A stretch of 64,000 bases of DNA from Haloechinothrix alba (GCF_900188115.1 NZ_FZNW01000001.1:186001-250000), one strand, 5' to 3'. Positions 7,602 through 16,304 are shown, counted from the stretch's first letter. Numbers and translations: made by a program. The notes: generated from the sequence alone by a model not told the origin.

Positions 7602-8828
7602 GTGAGCATGATGCGTGGAGACGGCGACCGCGGTGTGGCAGCGCGCAGACGGTACGAGGCGGCGACGTGCCATCTGGAGGCCCCGCTGGCGCTCGTGGAC
7701 CGGGACGCCTTCGACGCCAACCTCGATGACCTGGGCGCCCGGGCCGCCGGGCTCCCGATCAGGGTGGCCAGCAAGTCCGTGCGTTGCCGGTACCTGCTCG
7801 AGCGCGCCCTCGCCGCGCCGCACACCGCGGGCGTGCTGTCCTACTCCCTCACCGAGGCACTGTGGTTGTACGGGAACGGGGTCAGTGACGACCTTCTCGT
7901 GGGCTACCCCACGGCGGATGCGCGGGCGCTGGACCGGTTCGCCGCCGATCCGGCCGCGCGGCCGCACGTCACGCTGATGATCGACGCACCGGCGCAGCTC
8001 GACCTCGTCGACGCGGCGATGCGCAGGATGGGGACGGCGGGCCAGGAGGTCCGGGTGTGCATCGAGCTCGACGTCTCGTGGCGCCCGTTGCCAGGGGTGC
8101 ATATCGGCAGCCGTCGTTCCCCGGTGGTCACCCCGCGGCAGGCGGCGGAGCTGGCCGGGCTCGTCGCCGCGCGCCCGGGCTTTCGCCTGGTCGGGTTGAT
8201 GGGCTACGAGGGGCAGATCGCCGGGGTCGGCGACGCGAGTGGTAACCCGCTGCGGGCGGGGGTTGTCCGGCGGATGCAGGAACGCTCCGCACGGGAGCTC
8301 GCTGCCCGCCGCGCGGCCGCGGTACGCGCGGTGCGCGAGGTGTGCCCGCTGGAGTTCGTCAACGGTGGCGGAACGGGCAGCTTCGAGACGACACGGGCCG
8401 ATGAGTCGGTCACCGAGCTCGCCGCGGGATCGGGTCTGCTCGGTCCCGCACTGTTCGACGCGTACTCCCGGTTCCGCCCGCGCCCGGCCGCACTGTTCGC
8501 GTTGCCGGTGGTGCGTAAGCCCGCGAGGCGGGTCGCGACGCTGTTCTCCGGCGGCTATGTCGCCTCCGGCGAGGCCGGGCCGTCCCGGCTGCCGACACCG
8601 CACCTTCCTGCGGGCTTGCGGTTCCGTGGCGTCGAGGGGGCCGGGGAGGTGCAGACCCCGGTCACGGGACGTGCCGCCGGGCGGTTGGCCGTCGGCGACC
8701 GGGTGTGGCTTCGCCACGCCAAGGCCGGCGAGCTGGCCGAACGATTCAACGAGTACCACGTGCTGGCCGGCGACGATCCGGTGCGCACCGTGCCGACCTA
8801 CCGCGGGGAGGGGATGAGCTTCGGCTGA
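7602..8828 (+). CDS. Amino acid deaminase/aldolase, alanine racemase-fold PLP enzyme
   Basis: A 408-residue protein of the D-threonine aldolase / D-serine dehydratase-like type. An N-terminal PLP barrel contains PLALVDRDAFDANL followed by IRVASKSVRC, where the Lys forms the Schiff base. VLSYSLTEALWLY, VCIELDVSW, LVGLMGYEGQIAGVG and VNGGGTGSFE follow. The C-terminal beta domain has GEVQTPV, VWLRHAKAGELAERFNEYHV with His and Cys-region metal ligands expected in this family. The 114-bp AT-richer gap before the divergent lactone oxidase (7488-7601) probably holds both promoters. D-amino acid or beta-hydroxy-amino acid breakdown is likely; the substrate is unknown. Confidence 0.78.
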   Translation: MSMMRGDGDRGVAARRRYEAATCHLEAPLALVDRDAFDANLDDLGARAAGLPIRVASKSVRCRYLLERALAAPHTAGVLSYSLTEALWLYGNGVSDDLLVGYPTADARALDRFAADPAARPHVTLMIDAPAQLDLVDAAMRRMGTAGQEVRVCIELDVSWRPLPGVHIGSRRSPVVTPRQAAELAGLVAARPGFRLVGLMGYEGQIAGVGDASGNPLRAGVVRRMQERSARELAARRAAAVRAVREVCPLEFVNGGGTGSFETTRADESVTELAAGSGLLGPALFDAYSRFRPRPAALFALPVVRKPARRVATLFSGGYVASGEAGPSRLPTPHLPAGLRFRGVEGAGEVQTPVTGRAAGRLAVGDRVWLRHAKAGELAERFNEYHVLAGDDPVRTVPTYRGEGMSFG

Positions 8829-8843
8829 CCCCGCGCGAGGGCC

Positions 8844-8894
8844 AGCCGAAGGTCCCCCTCGGTACACATATCGCACCCGAGGCGCCCTTCGGCT
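8844..8894. repeat. Family A palindromic repeat, copy 4 (diverged)
   Basis: Outer arms AGCCGAAGG (8844-8852) and CCTTCGGCT (8886-8894) enclose an inner CCTCGG/CCGAGG stem. The GGTGAC core has been lost (GGTCCC). It sits between two convergent genes, with stops at 8828 and 8911, again a terminator position. Confidence 0.7.
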
Positions 8895-8910
8895 CGTCCC
8901 TGACGGGCAG

Positions 8911-9471
8911 CTAGTAGTCCCGCCAGGACAACGGCGGTACCTCGGGTGCGACCTCGGCGATGCGGCGCGCGGTGTCGGTGGACAGCGCCTTACGGGCGGT
9001 GGCGATCCACTCGTCGACCTGGCTGACTCCGCTGTTGGCGTACTCCACGGCCTGCAGGAGCATCTCGAGCTTGTCCGCGTCACGCGCGCAGCGGGCTTCC
9101 GGCGTGCTCGCCGACTCGTACTCGTCGACCGCAGCCCGCACGGTGTTCGCCGCAGCGGCCGAGAGCGCCTTGGTCTGATCGTCGGTGATCCGGCGAGCGT
9201 CGGGTTTGGTCACGTAGGGCAGTGCGGCGCGCGGGAGGTCACCCGTGCGCGCCTCCTGGGTGTCGTGCCACAGCGCGAGGTAGGCAGCCCTGGCCGGATC
9301 GGCCCCTTCCTCGGCGGCGAGGAGCGCGGCGAGCTGGGAGGCACGCAGGCTGTGTTCGGCGACCGACTCCGGATCCCGCACCCCGGCGTGCCACCAACCG
9401 GCGCGGCTCATCCGCTTGAGTACGCCGAGCTCGTAGCCGAACGCGGCAAGGGCGGCATCGGAGTCGGCCAT
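8911..9471 (-). CDS. HD-domain hydrolase, YfbR/5'-nucleotidase-like
   Basis: A 186-residue HD-superfamily protein. Metal-binding residues lie in ESVAEHSLRASQLA (His), ALWHDTQEARTGDLPR (the HD pair) and ARDADKLEMLLQAVEYA (distal Asp). The layout matches HD proteins of the YfbR/HDDC2 type, which dephosphorylate deoxynucleoside 5'-monophosphates. It is transcribed in the same direction as the TetR gene, whose stop is 20 nt upstream, so the two may share a transcript. Nucleotide salvage is the best guess. Confidence 0.8.
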   Translation of the reverse strand: MADSDAALAAFGYELGVLKRMSRAGWWHAGVRDPESVAEHSLRASQLAALLAAEEGADPARAAYLALWHDTQEARTGDLPRAALPYVTKPDARRITDDQTKALSAAAANTVRAAVDEYESASTPEARCARDADKLEMLLQAVEYANSGVSQVDEWIATARKALSTDTARRIAEVAPEVPPLSWRDY

Positions 9472-9491
9472 GTGGTTCTCCCCGGAGGTGG

Positions 9492-10154
9492 TTACTTCTC
9501 GCCGAAGCGGCTGGCCAGGTACTCCTTGATCATATGCTTGGTCTCGTCGACGATCTGCTGGTCACCTTCGGCGTTGCGACGAAAGGCGTACTTCAACAGT
9601 GTGTCACCCGCCTCCACGGCCACGCTGATCGGTAGCGTGACGCGTTCGGGTGGCAGGTCGAGCAGCTCATCGAGCAGCGCCACGATGGAGTCGGCGACGA
9701 CGGCGTTGTTGTCCCGTTGCTCGTCGAGCAGGTGCACGTCCACGACATCGCCGAAATGCACCTGGGCGAAGCCCGGCACCTCCCGGTGCATGGCCACGTA
9801 GACGTCCAGCAGCGAGTCGACCACGTCCCACCAGTGCGTGTGGTCGACCGAGTTGAGACGTTCGCGCACGACCTCGAGGAACCGTTCGAAGTTGCGTTGG
9901 GTGAGTGCCTGGACGACCGCGCGCTTGTCGGGGAAGAACTGGTAGAGCGAGCCGACGGCCACGCCTGCCCGGCGCGCGATCATCGTTGTGGACAGCGTCT
10001 CGTAGCCGACCTCGTCGAGCAGCTCCGCGCAGGAATCCAGCATCAGCGTCACGCGCTTGGCGCTGCGCTGCTGGACGGGCTGCCTGCGAAACGGCGTGGG
10101 TTCAGGAGGCACCGGGGCGGACCGTCCGACGGGGGCCGATTGCACCTGAGACAC
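9492..10154 (-). CDS. TetR-family transcriptional regulator
   Basis: A 220-residue regulator. After a proline-rich N-terminal extension of about 25 residues comes the HTH domain: RVTLMLDSCAELLDEVGY, then LSTTMIARRAGVAVGSLYQF and FPDKRAVVQALTQRNF. The ligand-binding domain follows. It is transcribed away from a 160-bp upstream region with two short inverted repeats (10182-10224), likely autoregulatory operators. The most plausible targets are itself and the HD hydrolase downstream. Confidence 0.88.
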   Translation of the reverse strand: MSQVQSAPVGRSAPVPPEPTPFRRQPVQQRSAKRVTLMLDSCAELLDEVGYETLSTTMIARRAGVAVGSLYQFFPDKRAVVQALTQRNFERFLEVVRERLNSVDHTHWWDVVDSLLDVYVAMHREVPGFAQVHFGDVVDVHLLDEQRDNNAVVADSIVALLDELLDLPPERVTLPISVAVEAGDTLLKYAFRRNAEGDQQIVDETKHMIKEYLASRFGEK

Positions 10155-10181
10155 GAACCACTCCTCGCTGGTACCCGATAC

Positions 10182-10224
10182 AACACTTACTCGCGATCGA
10201 GTGTTTTATGTTACCCGGAAGTAA
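10182..10224. promoter_or_regulatory. Candidate TetR operator region
   Basis: Two inverted repeats lie 28-70 bp upstream of the TetR start: AACACT (10182-10187) with AGTGTT (10200-10205), and TTAC (10211-10214) with GTAA (10221-10224). The segment is clearly AT-richer than its surroundings. Operator assignment is inferred from position and symmetry only. Confidence 0.45.
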
Positions 10225-10312
10225 GCGTTACGCAAAGTCATACTTATATCGGACGTAAAGACCCGTGCCGTCCTGCTGGTGACGGCGCGGACTCGTGCCG
10301 AGGAGTGGAAGA

Positions 10313-10362
10313 CCGCGGGCCGGTACCGGTCGGGGGAGGGGGTGCGCAGTACCGGCCCGCGG
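10313..10362 (-). terminator. Hairpin, probable terminator
   Basis: Perfect 14-bp arms CCGCGGGCCGGTAC (10313-10326) and GTACCGGCCCGCGG (10349-10362) with a 22-nt loop lie 35 nt beyond the stop of the small minus-strand gene at 10397. No clear U-tract follows. Confidence 0.5.
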
Positions 10363-10396
10363 AGTTTGAGGGCCTTCGTCAGGCGGGGATCAGCGG

Positions 10397-10771
10397 CTAG
10401 TGCGCTCCCGCACCGGTCGTATGCGGGGCCGATGCATGGAGTGCGTGTCGACCCGTGCCACTCGCCGTTGCCGGCCTCCTACGGGTCTGTTCGGGGGCGA
10501 GCCCGCCGGCGACGAGGTGCTCGTGCGCGGCCTGCCAGACCGTGCACGGTGCCTTGCTGCGATGCCAGCGGGTGGAGCAGGTGGGGCAGTCTCCGCGCTC
10601 ATCGGGTTCATGGGTGCGCAGGATGGACCGCCATCCCTCAGCCAGACGTGGAAGCTCGGATTGAGCCGCTGAGGCAAGTGAGGCGGTGTCCGCGCATTCG
10701 GCCAGCTCGGAGAGCATGTCCAGCCGCTCCCACACGGCTTCGCGGAGAATCTGCCCAAGGATCTGATCCAC
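10397..10771 (-). CDS. Small protein with a CxxC...C motif, unknown function
   Basis: A 124-residue protein. A helical N-terminal half (VDQILGQILREAVWERLDML, LAECADTASLASAAQSELP) is followed by RGDCPTCSTRWHRSKAPCTV, a possible zinc-binding Cys cluster, and an Ala/Thr/His-rich tail. I take the GTG at 10771, which lies 7 nt after the stop of the upstream gene at 10779; the frame is open further upstream, so the start is uncertain. I do not recognise the family. The close spacing says the two small genes are one operon, opposite an XRE regulator. Confidence 0.6.
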   Translation of the reverse strand: MDQILGQILREAVWERLDMLSELAECADTASLASAAQSELPRLAEGWRSILRTHEPDERGDCPTCSTRWHRSKAPCTVWQAAHEHLVAGGLAPEQTRRRPATASGTGRHALHASAPHTTGAGAH

Positions 10772-10778
10772 GGCGTAC

Positions 10779-11117
10779 TCACCGGTACCTTTCTGCCAGC
10801 CGCGTCGCTTCACTGAGTGCCACCTGCAGTCGGCCGACCTGCTCCGCGGACATCCGTGCGGTTTCGCCCGGGGGGCAGGCCACGACGACTTCGCCCGCGT
10901 CGACGTAGACCGTGACGCAGCGGCCACGGTTGATCAGGTCACCACACTGCACGCGCCACACGGTGTGGTCGCCTTCGTTGCTGCGGAGCATCCCGTCGCC
11001 GTCATGGACCAGCCCGTCGGGTACGCCTGCCGGTGGGATGGTTCCGGTGGGCGCGGACCCGCCCTGGCCGCCGACGGGCCCGGCGTATCCGGTGGCGATC
11101 GAATCAATGAGCTCCAT
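10779..11117 (-). CDS. Small hypothetical protein (112 aa)
   Basis: The ATG at 11117 has a GGCGGAG 8 nt upstream. The N terminus MELIDSIATGYAGPVGGQGG is Gly-rich; the rest has DHTVWRVQCGDLINRGRC, VTVYVDAGEVVVACPPGETA and a helical end. Three Cys are present. There is no signal peptide or membrane segment. It is divergent from the XRE/TPR regulator, an arrangement common for small proteins paired with such regulators in actinomycetes. I cannot assign a function. Confidence 0.62.
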   Translation of the reverse strand: MELIDSIATGYAGPVGGQGGSAPTGTIPPAGVPDGLVHDGDGMLRSNEGDHTVWRVQCGDLINRGRCVTVYVDAGEVVVACPPGETARMSAEQVGRLQVALSEATRLAERYR

Positions 11118-11484
11118 CGGCCAAACTCCGCCCTTCTTCGTCGAATGCTGGTGGTCTGCACCGCCGGTGCGGCGTGACCATTCGCTCCGCGACTGCACAG
11201 CTGTCCTGCGTGTGAAGTTGTCAAACTGCCCTTTCCCGTCCGCGGTCCGCCTGGTGGCCCGCCTGGTGGCTCCCGGCGACCCTGGTGCTGACGGAGGGCT
11301 ACTTCCTACATTGATGGGTAACCGGCTTGATCGGGAGTGATGAGCGCCGACCGGCAGAAGTTCACCGGTAAGCGGTCGATTGAATTCGTTTCGACCGATC
11401 AGGCTCCACATTTGCCGCCTCGCGCGGTTCAATGGGGATGCTTACGCTGCAACACCGAAGCCCGATGGAGTAGTGAGGCCGCAT
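11118..11484. other. Divergent promoter region between a small-protein operon and the XRE regulator
   Basis: The 367 bp hold the promoters of both directions. The first part has no convincing frame. The stretch 11370-11480 is open in the regulator's frame, so an upstream start at 11380 cannot be excluded. No palindrome longer than 6 bp stands out. Confidence 0.55.
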
Positions 11485-12870
11485 ATGGGCGACAGCGATA
11501 CCGATCTGGGGCATCCCATCAAGGCTGAAGTCTGGGAGTCCGGCGAGATGCGTGACGCACTCGCGAACAGGGACGTCAGCGTGGTGTACCGGCTGCTCAG
11601 AAAGGAAGGCGTGTCCCAGCGTCAGATCGCGGCGCTGACCGGCCAGTCACAGTCCGAGGTCTCGGAGATCCTCAAGGGCAGGCACGTCATCGCCTATGAC
11701 GTGCTCGCACGGATCGCGGACGGCCTCGGGGTTCCACGCGGGTACATGGGCCTCGCGTACGACGAGGCGACAGCAGTGAGTGTCGTCGGAGCGGGCGCCG
11801 AAAGCTCCGACGAGCAGCCCGAGGAGGACGAGTCGGTGAAACGACGCAGGTTCCTCGCGCACGCAGCGCAGGTCACCATGGGCGCCGCTGTGCTGGGAAC
11901 GGAATCCGGGCCCGTTGCGGCGGCGAGCCCGGCCACGACACCCGCACCGGGCCGGATCGGCATGGCCGACGTGCGCCAGGTCGAGGCAGCCACACGGGCG
12001 TTGCGTGCGCTGGACTACCAGTACGGTGGCGGCTTCTGCCGGGATGCCGTTGTCGCGCAGCTGTCCTGGGGGCAGCAGCTCCTTACCGCGGGAGGCGCTG
12101 AAGGAGTGCGCTCCCGCTTGTTCGTCGCGCTCGCGGACCTGCACAGCGTCGCGGGGTGGACCTCGTTCGACACCGGGTTGGTCGACGTGGCGCGCGGGCA
12201 CTTCTCCAGTGCCTTGGAACTGGCCAAGCAGGGCGGCAGCGACCCGCTCGTTGCCAACGTGCTGTACCGGATGGGCCGGGTGTACCTGCACCAGGAGTCG
12301 GCCAACGACGCGCTGAAGCTGTTCCAGCTCGGGCAGATCGCTGCGCAGGAGTCCGGTTCCGAGCTGGCCGTTGCTGTGCTGTGCGCGAACGAGGCGTGGG
12401 CCTACGCGCTGCTCGGCAATGCCGAGCAGGCGTCGAAGTTGCTGGGCAGGACGCGCGACGAGTTCGCCCGCGCGGACCTGGCCAGCGCCGAGTCCTGGGT
12501 GCAGTTCTTCAACGAGACCGACGTGCACGCGATGGTGGGGACGGTGCACACCGTGCTCGCGCAGACCGTGGACCGGTCCCACACCAAGTACGCGATCCCG
12601 GCGCTGAGCAGGGCGGTGGAGAACTACGGCGAGGACATGGCGCGGAGCAAGGTCTTCAACCTGAGCTCGCTGGCCACCAACCACCTGCTGGAGGGTGACA
12701 TTGACCATGGCTCACGGGTGGGACGATCCGCGCTGGACGCTGCCGAGGGTCTGAAATCGAAGCGGGTGCGCGACCGGATGCAGCCGATGAAGAAGGAAGC
12801 CGAGCGCAGGGCGAACAACGTCGACGCTCGTGACCTTGTGGAGCGCATCAACGATTTCTACGCAGCCTAG
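11485..12870 (+). CDS. XRE-family regulator with C-terminal TPR-like repeats
   Basis: A 461-residue protein from the ATG at 11485. The HTH domain has VVYRLLRKEGVSQRQIAALT, GQSQSEVSEILKGRHV and RIADGLGVPRGYMGLAY (about residues 20-85). A basic stretch and an Ala-rich segment follow (KRRRFLAHAAQVTMGAAVLG), which looks Tat-like but is internal and common in this regulator class. From about residue 170, helical TPR-like repeats run to the end, e.g. LFQLGQIAAQESGSELAVAV. Such proteins bind DNA and sense a partner or ligand through the TPR half. The phosphotransferase gene downstream overlaps its 3' end by up to 41 nt, so the two are coexpressed. Confidence 0.85.
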   Translation: MGDSDTDLGHPIKAEVWESGEMRDALANRDVSVVYRLLRKEGVSQRQIAALTGQSQSEVSEILKGRHVIAYDVLARIADGLGVPRGYMGLAYDEATAVSVVGAGAESSDEQPEEDESVKRRRFLAHAAQVTMGAAVLGTESGPVAAASPATTPAPGRIGMADVRQVEAATRALRALDYQYGGGFCRDAVVAQLSWGQQLLTAGGAEGVRSRLFVALADLHSVAGWTSFDTGLVDVARGHFSSALELAKQGGSDPLVANVLYRMGRVYLHQESANDALKLFQLGQIAAQESGSELAVAVLCANEAWAYALLGNAEQASKLLGRTRDEFARADLASAESWVQFFNETDVHAMVGTVHTVLAQTVDRSHTKYAIPALSRAVENYGEDMARSKVFNLSSLATNHLLEGDIDHGSRVGRSALDAAEGLKSKRVRDRMQPMKKEAERRANNVDARDLVERINDFYAA

Positions 12871-13771
12871 CCCGAGCGGCGTGCGGCGAGCCCGCTTCAC
12901 CAGGGAGAAGCTGGATGAAGCACTCGTGGCGGTGTGTGCACGGCTCGGCCTCGACCACCGGGGAGCCCGGCTGGTCCGGTTCACCAACAACGCGGTGTAC
13001 GCGCTGGAAAGCGCACCCGCAGTGGTGCGCATCGTCGGGTCGCACGGGCTGCGCCATCGTGTGTACAAGGTGGTTGCCGTGGCGCGCCACCTTGCCGCGC
13101 ACGGGGTCCCGGCGGTGCGCCTGTACCCGGGGTTCGAGCAGCCGATCGTCGTGGGGCAGTACCTCGCCACGGTGTGGCGCAAGGTCGAGCAGCCCGGGCG
13201 CCGGGCCACCGCGGGCGAGCTGGGGAAGCTGCTGAGAAGCATGCATTCGTTGCCCGTGCCGCCGCATGTCCCGCAATGGAACCCGCTCGACGACGTGCAG
13301 GCCAGGATCGCCGACGCGGAGGAGCTCGACGACGGCGATCGCCGGTTCCTTCAGGACCACTGTGCCTCGGTGCGTGACGCGCTGCGCCGGCTCGAGTTCC
13401 CGCTCGCGACAGCCCTCGTGCACGGGGACGCCCATGCAGGAAACGTACTCGTCGGACCGGACGGTCCCGTGCTGTGTGACTTCGACTCCGCCAGTGTCGG
13501 CCCGCCGGAATGGGACCTGGTTCCGCTTGCGGTCGGAGTGCGGCGCTTCGGCGACAGCATGGCGGACTACCGCGCGCTGGCCGACGCATTCGGGTTCGAC
13601 GTCATGGCTTGGGAGGGGTTCGATGTGCTTCGCGCCGCGCGGGAGCTCAAGTTGACCACCAGCGTGCTGCCGATCCTACGGAGCAAGCCCGAGGTCCGTG
13701 CCGAGCTGCACAGGAGGTTGGCGGATCTGCGGGACGGGCGCCAGGGAACCCGGTGGGAGCGGTACCGCTGA
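12830..13771 (+). CDS. Phosphotransferase, APH/choline-kinase fold
   Basis: A protein of up to 313 residues with the kinase-like APH fold. Key motifs are RLVRFTNNAVYALESAPAVV (nucleotide loop region), VWRKVEQPG, the catalytic loop LVHGDAHAGNVLV and the metal-binding LCDFDSASVGPPEWDL. The longest frame starts at a GTG inside the regulator; a GTG near 12884, just after the regulator's stop, is as likely. Family members phosphorylate aminoglycosides, macrolides, homoserine or choline. The pairing with an XRE/TPR regulator is recurrent in actinomycetes, but the substrate is unknown, and calling it a resistance gene would be unsupported. Confidence 0.78.
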   Translation: MTLWSASTISTQPSPSGVRRARFTREKLDEALVAVCARLGLDHRGARLVRFTNNAVYALESAPAVVRIVGSHGLRHRVYKVVAVARHLAAHGVPAVRLYPGFEQPIVVGQYLATVWRKVEQPGRRATAGELGKLLRSMHSLPVPPHVPQWNPLDDVQARIADAEELDDGDRRFLQDHCASVRDALRRLEFPLATALVHGDAHAGNVLVGPDGPVLCDFDSASVGPPEWDLVPLAVGVRRFGDSMADYRALADAFGFDVMAWEGFDVLRAARELKLTTSVLPILRSKPEVRAELHRRLADLRDGRQGTRWERYR

Positions 13772-13912
13772 CCATGCCGGTCACAGACGGGTGACTGCCG
13801 TTCGGCGTCTTTCTGATTTGTTCCGTACGTCCCGATTTCGCGGTGCGATCGGTAGAACCGAAGTGTTCACTGACAGTGATGAGATCATGTCGCGAGCCCG
13901 CCGACAGCCGTC

Positions 13913-14929
13913 TCAGGATACCGCTGTCCGGCTGAGCACGACAGCGAAACCGAACGCCAGCCCCATCAGTGCCAGCTCCAGGCCCGCCCAGCTCGCGAAC
14001 GCAGTCGGGACGTGTCGTGCGATGCGCGGGACGAGCCGGAAGCGCAGTCGGGCGCCGAGCAGTCCGATCGCGGCCAGGCACAGGACCTTGGCGATCACCA
14101 GCTGCCCGTAGCCGGTGCCGAGCGCGGCCGTGAGGCCGAGCGCGGGCTGTTGATCGAGCGCGGCGAACGCGCTCGCCAGCCCGGTCGCGGCGGTGAGCAG
14201 CAGGCAGATCGTCGCGAGCACGGAGAAACGCGGGACCGCGGTCGCGAGCAGCCTGCGGTTGCCTGCCAGCAGGAGCAGCGCGGCGAGGCCGCCTGCCCAT
14301 GCGGAGGCGCCCAGTACGTGGAGCTCGACGGCCATCAGCAGGTACTCGTGCCGGTCCCAGGTCGACGCGTGCCCGGCGACGGGGAGGGGAAGCAGCGCGA
14401 ACAGGGCCAACCCGGTTCGCGCCTCGGCGGGTACCTTCTCGCCGGCGCGTACGGCCACGGCTCCGAGCGCGACGTGCGCCAGGGCGAGCGCGGCCACGAT
14501 CACCAGCGCGCGGCCCCCCGCGACCTGTGTCGCGTACTCCCGCAGGTCGCCGACACCGATGGCGGTGGTCGTGCCGTGCAGCTCGGCGACCTGGAGGACC
14601 AGCACGACCATCGCGCACGTCGCCCACAGCAATGCCGTAACCATCGCCGCCCGGCGTGCGACGGCGAGGACCGGTTCGGTCGCAGATACCCGCTCGTCGC
14701 GCACCAGGATGGGTAGCAGCGAGAGGCCGACCGTGGCCACAGCAGCCACGGCCAGCAGCGCGCGAGCCACCGGTACGCCGACCAGTACCGCTGCAGGCGG
14801 GTCGATGATGCCGTTCGTGGCGCCCGCGCCGGTGGCGGCGATACCGATCAGCGCTCCGGCCAATGTGGCAGCGGCCGCGTAGATCGGTATCGCCGCACGG
14901 ATCCGGGGTGCGGTCCGTCTCGCGGGCAC
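13913..14929 (-). CDS. copD: CopD-family copper resistance membrane protein
   Basis: A 338-residue integral membrane protein with about eight hydrophobic helices. The C-terminal CopD domain includes HASTWDRHEYLLMAVELHVL and GASAWAGGLAALLLL, with conserved His residues in the membrane. The GTG at 14929 is chosen because it follows the copC stop by 2 nt; the longer frame runs into copC. It is the last gene of a ycnI-copC-copD unit, a standard actinobacterial arrangement for copper uptake or handling across the membrane. Confidence 0.85.
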   Translation of the reverse strand: MPARRTAPRIRAAIPIYAAAATLAGALIGIAATGAGATNGIIDPPAAVLVGVPVARALLAVAAVATVGLSLLPILVRDERVSATEPVLAVARRAAMVTALLWATCAMVVLVLQVAELHGTTTAIGVGDLREYATQVAGGRALVIVAALALAHVALGAVAVRAGEKVPAEARTGLALFALLPLPVAGHASTWDRHEYLLMAVELHVLGASAWAGGLAALLLLAGNRRLLATAVPRFSVLATICLLLTAATGLASAFAALDQQPALGLTAALGTGYGQLVIAKVLCLAAIGLLGARLRFRLVPRIARHVPTAFASWAGLELALMGLAFGFAVVLSRTAVS

Positions 14930-14931
14930 GT

Positions 14932-15495
14932 TCAGCCGGTTCCCCTGCCCAGTCGCAGGGCGAGGGCAATGCCGATCACCAGGAGACCGCCGGCACCCAC
15001 GAGCCATACCCAGATGCCGACCCCGGAGTCGCCGTCCTCGGCTGCCCCTTCGGCGTCGTCCCCGGAGTCGTCACCCCGCTCGTCGCCTGCCGGGTCGCCT
15101 GCGTGCGGGGTGCCGGCTTCCTCGGCCGTCAGCGTGAACGGGATCTCGTCCCCGACAGGATGGCCGTCCGCGGACAGGACGTAGTACCCGATGACGTACT
15201 CGCCTGCCGGGCCGAGCTCGCCGAGCGGGACGCTCACCTCGTTGCCGTCCACATCCGGAGGCGCATCGACCCACTGCTCGCCGTCCGGCCCGGTCACCGC
15301 GATCTGGTTGACATCGCTGTCCTGGACGGCCTGGTCGAACGTCAGCGTGACCGTCTCAGGGCTGCTGTCCAGGCTGACCCCGTCCTCGGGCTCGGAGGAG
15401 ACCAGCACGTTGTGCGCCGCGGCCGGGGTCGCCAGGCCGAGTACCGCGCACGCGGCGACCAGCGCGGCGAGCGTGCCCGTACGTACCGCGCTCAT
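14932..15495 (-). CDS. copC: CopC-domain copper-binding protein with C-terminal membrane anchor
   Basis: A 187-residue protein: Sec signal peptide ending ATPAAA, then HNVLVSSEPEDGVSL, so the mature protein would start with His, as in copper-binding CopC. The beta-barrel continues through VTLTFDQAVQ and VIGYYVLSADGHPVGDEIPF, whose His is a second expected ligand. An Asp/Glu/Gly linker (about 125-155) leads to one membrane helix (WVWLVGAGGLLVIGIALAL). It overlaps ycnI by 4 nt (ATGA) and abuts copD. Confidence 0.88.
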   Translation of the reverse strand: MSAVRTGTLAALVAACAVLGLATPAAAHNVLVSSEPEDGVSLDSSPETVTLTFDQAVQDSDVNQIAVTGPDGEQWVDAPPDVDGNEVSVPLGELGPAGEYVIGYYVLSADGHPVGDEIPFTLTAEEAGTPHAGDPAGDERGDDSGDDAEGAAEDGDSGVGIWVWLVGAGGLLVIGIALALRLGRGTG

Positions 15496-16304
15496 CGTGC
15501 TTCACCGCTGCCCTCGTTCGCTGCCCCGCCGGTGGAGGTGCCGCCTGCGCGGCGTGCGCGCACGGTCGCGCCGATGCCGACACCGAAGCCGAGCGCACCG
15601 AGTCCGAGCCCGGCACCGCCGAGCCAGCGGGCGGCGTTGTCGGTGGCCTGTTCGCCCGCGGCCTCGCCCGCACTGTCCGCACTGTCCGCGCTGTCGTTCT
15701 CCGTGCCCGGCTCGTTGTCGTGGCCGTGCCCCGATGCCCCCGGTTCGGCCAGCGGGACGACCGGTGCGGGGTGTGCGGGCTCGTCCGCACCCTCGGCGGG
15801 CGGAGGGGCATCCCACTCGACGACCTCGCCGCCCTCGTAGGTCTGCGCGGTTGGCAGGACGAGCTCGTCGACGTCCGAGGGCAGCGTTCCCACCGTGAAC
15901 GCGAACTCCTGGTACTCGGTGGTGCCCGCGGCTATCTCGTTGCCGGGCTCGGCCTGCCAGACGATCCGGGTGACCACCTCGTCGACCTCGTTGCCGTGCG
16001 GGCCGTCGATCGGCTCGGCCAGCTCGTCCGTGCGTACCTCGGCGGACCAGCCGGGTACGGGTTTGGTGCGGGCGGAGGTGATCGAGTACTCCTCGGGGAT
16101 GGTTATCGCCACCTCGGTCGTGCCGCGATCGGCCTCCTCGTTGGGCACCCGGAGCGTGATCGCTCCGTATCCCTCCTGCTCCGGCCGGTCGCCGTAGCTG
16201 TGTGCCGTGACATGTGCCGCGGCCGTGCCGGTCGCCAGCAAGCCGGTGATCGAGACGGTAGCGGTGAGCACGGCTGCGCGGAACGATGTGTGCTTTATCG
16301 ACAT
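15492..16304 (-). CDS. ycnI: YcnI-family (DUF1775) secreted, membrane-anchored copper protein
   Basis: A 270-residue protein. The ATG at 16304 is preceded by AGGAG (16312-16316). Signal peptide ending GTAAA is followed by HVTAHSYG, so the mature N terminus is His, the copper ligand seen in YcnI. The DUF1775 domain covers about residues 35-180 (RVPNEEADRGTTEVAITIPE, WSAEVRTDEL, VWQAEPGNEIAAGT). A Pro/Ala/Glu linker and a C-terminal helix (LGGAGLGLGALGFGVGIGAT) anchor it. It is coupled to copC by a 4-nt overlap. Confidence 0.85.
   Translation of the reverse strand: MSIKHTSFRAAVLTATVSITGLLATGTAAAHVTAHSYGDRPEQEGYGAITLRVPNEEADRGTTEVAITIPEEYSITSARTKPVPGWSAEVRTDELAEPIDGPHGNEVDEVVTRIVWQAEPGNEIAAGTTEYQEFAFTVGTLPSDVDELVLPTAQTYEGGEVVEWDAPPPAEGADEPAHPAPVVPLAEPGASGHGHDNEPGTENDSADSADSAGEAAGEQATDNAARWLGGAGLGLGALGFGVGIGATVRARRAGGTSTGGAANEGSGEAR

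Noticed and set aside
12830-13771. Aminoglycoside resistance gene
   Set aside because: Only the general APH kinase fold is supported; regulator-linked members often have other substrates.
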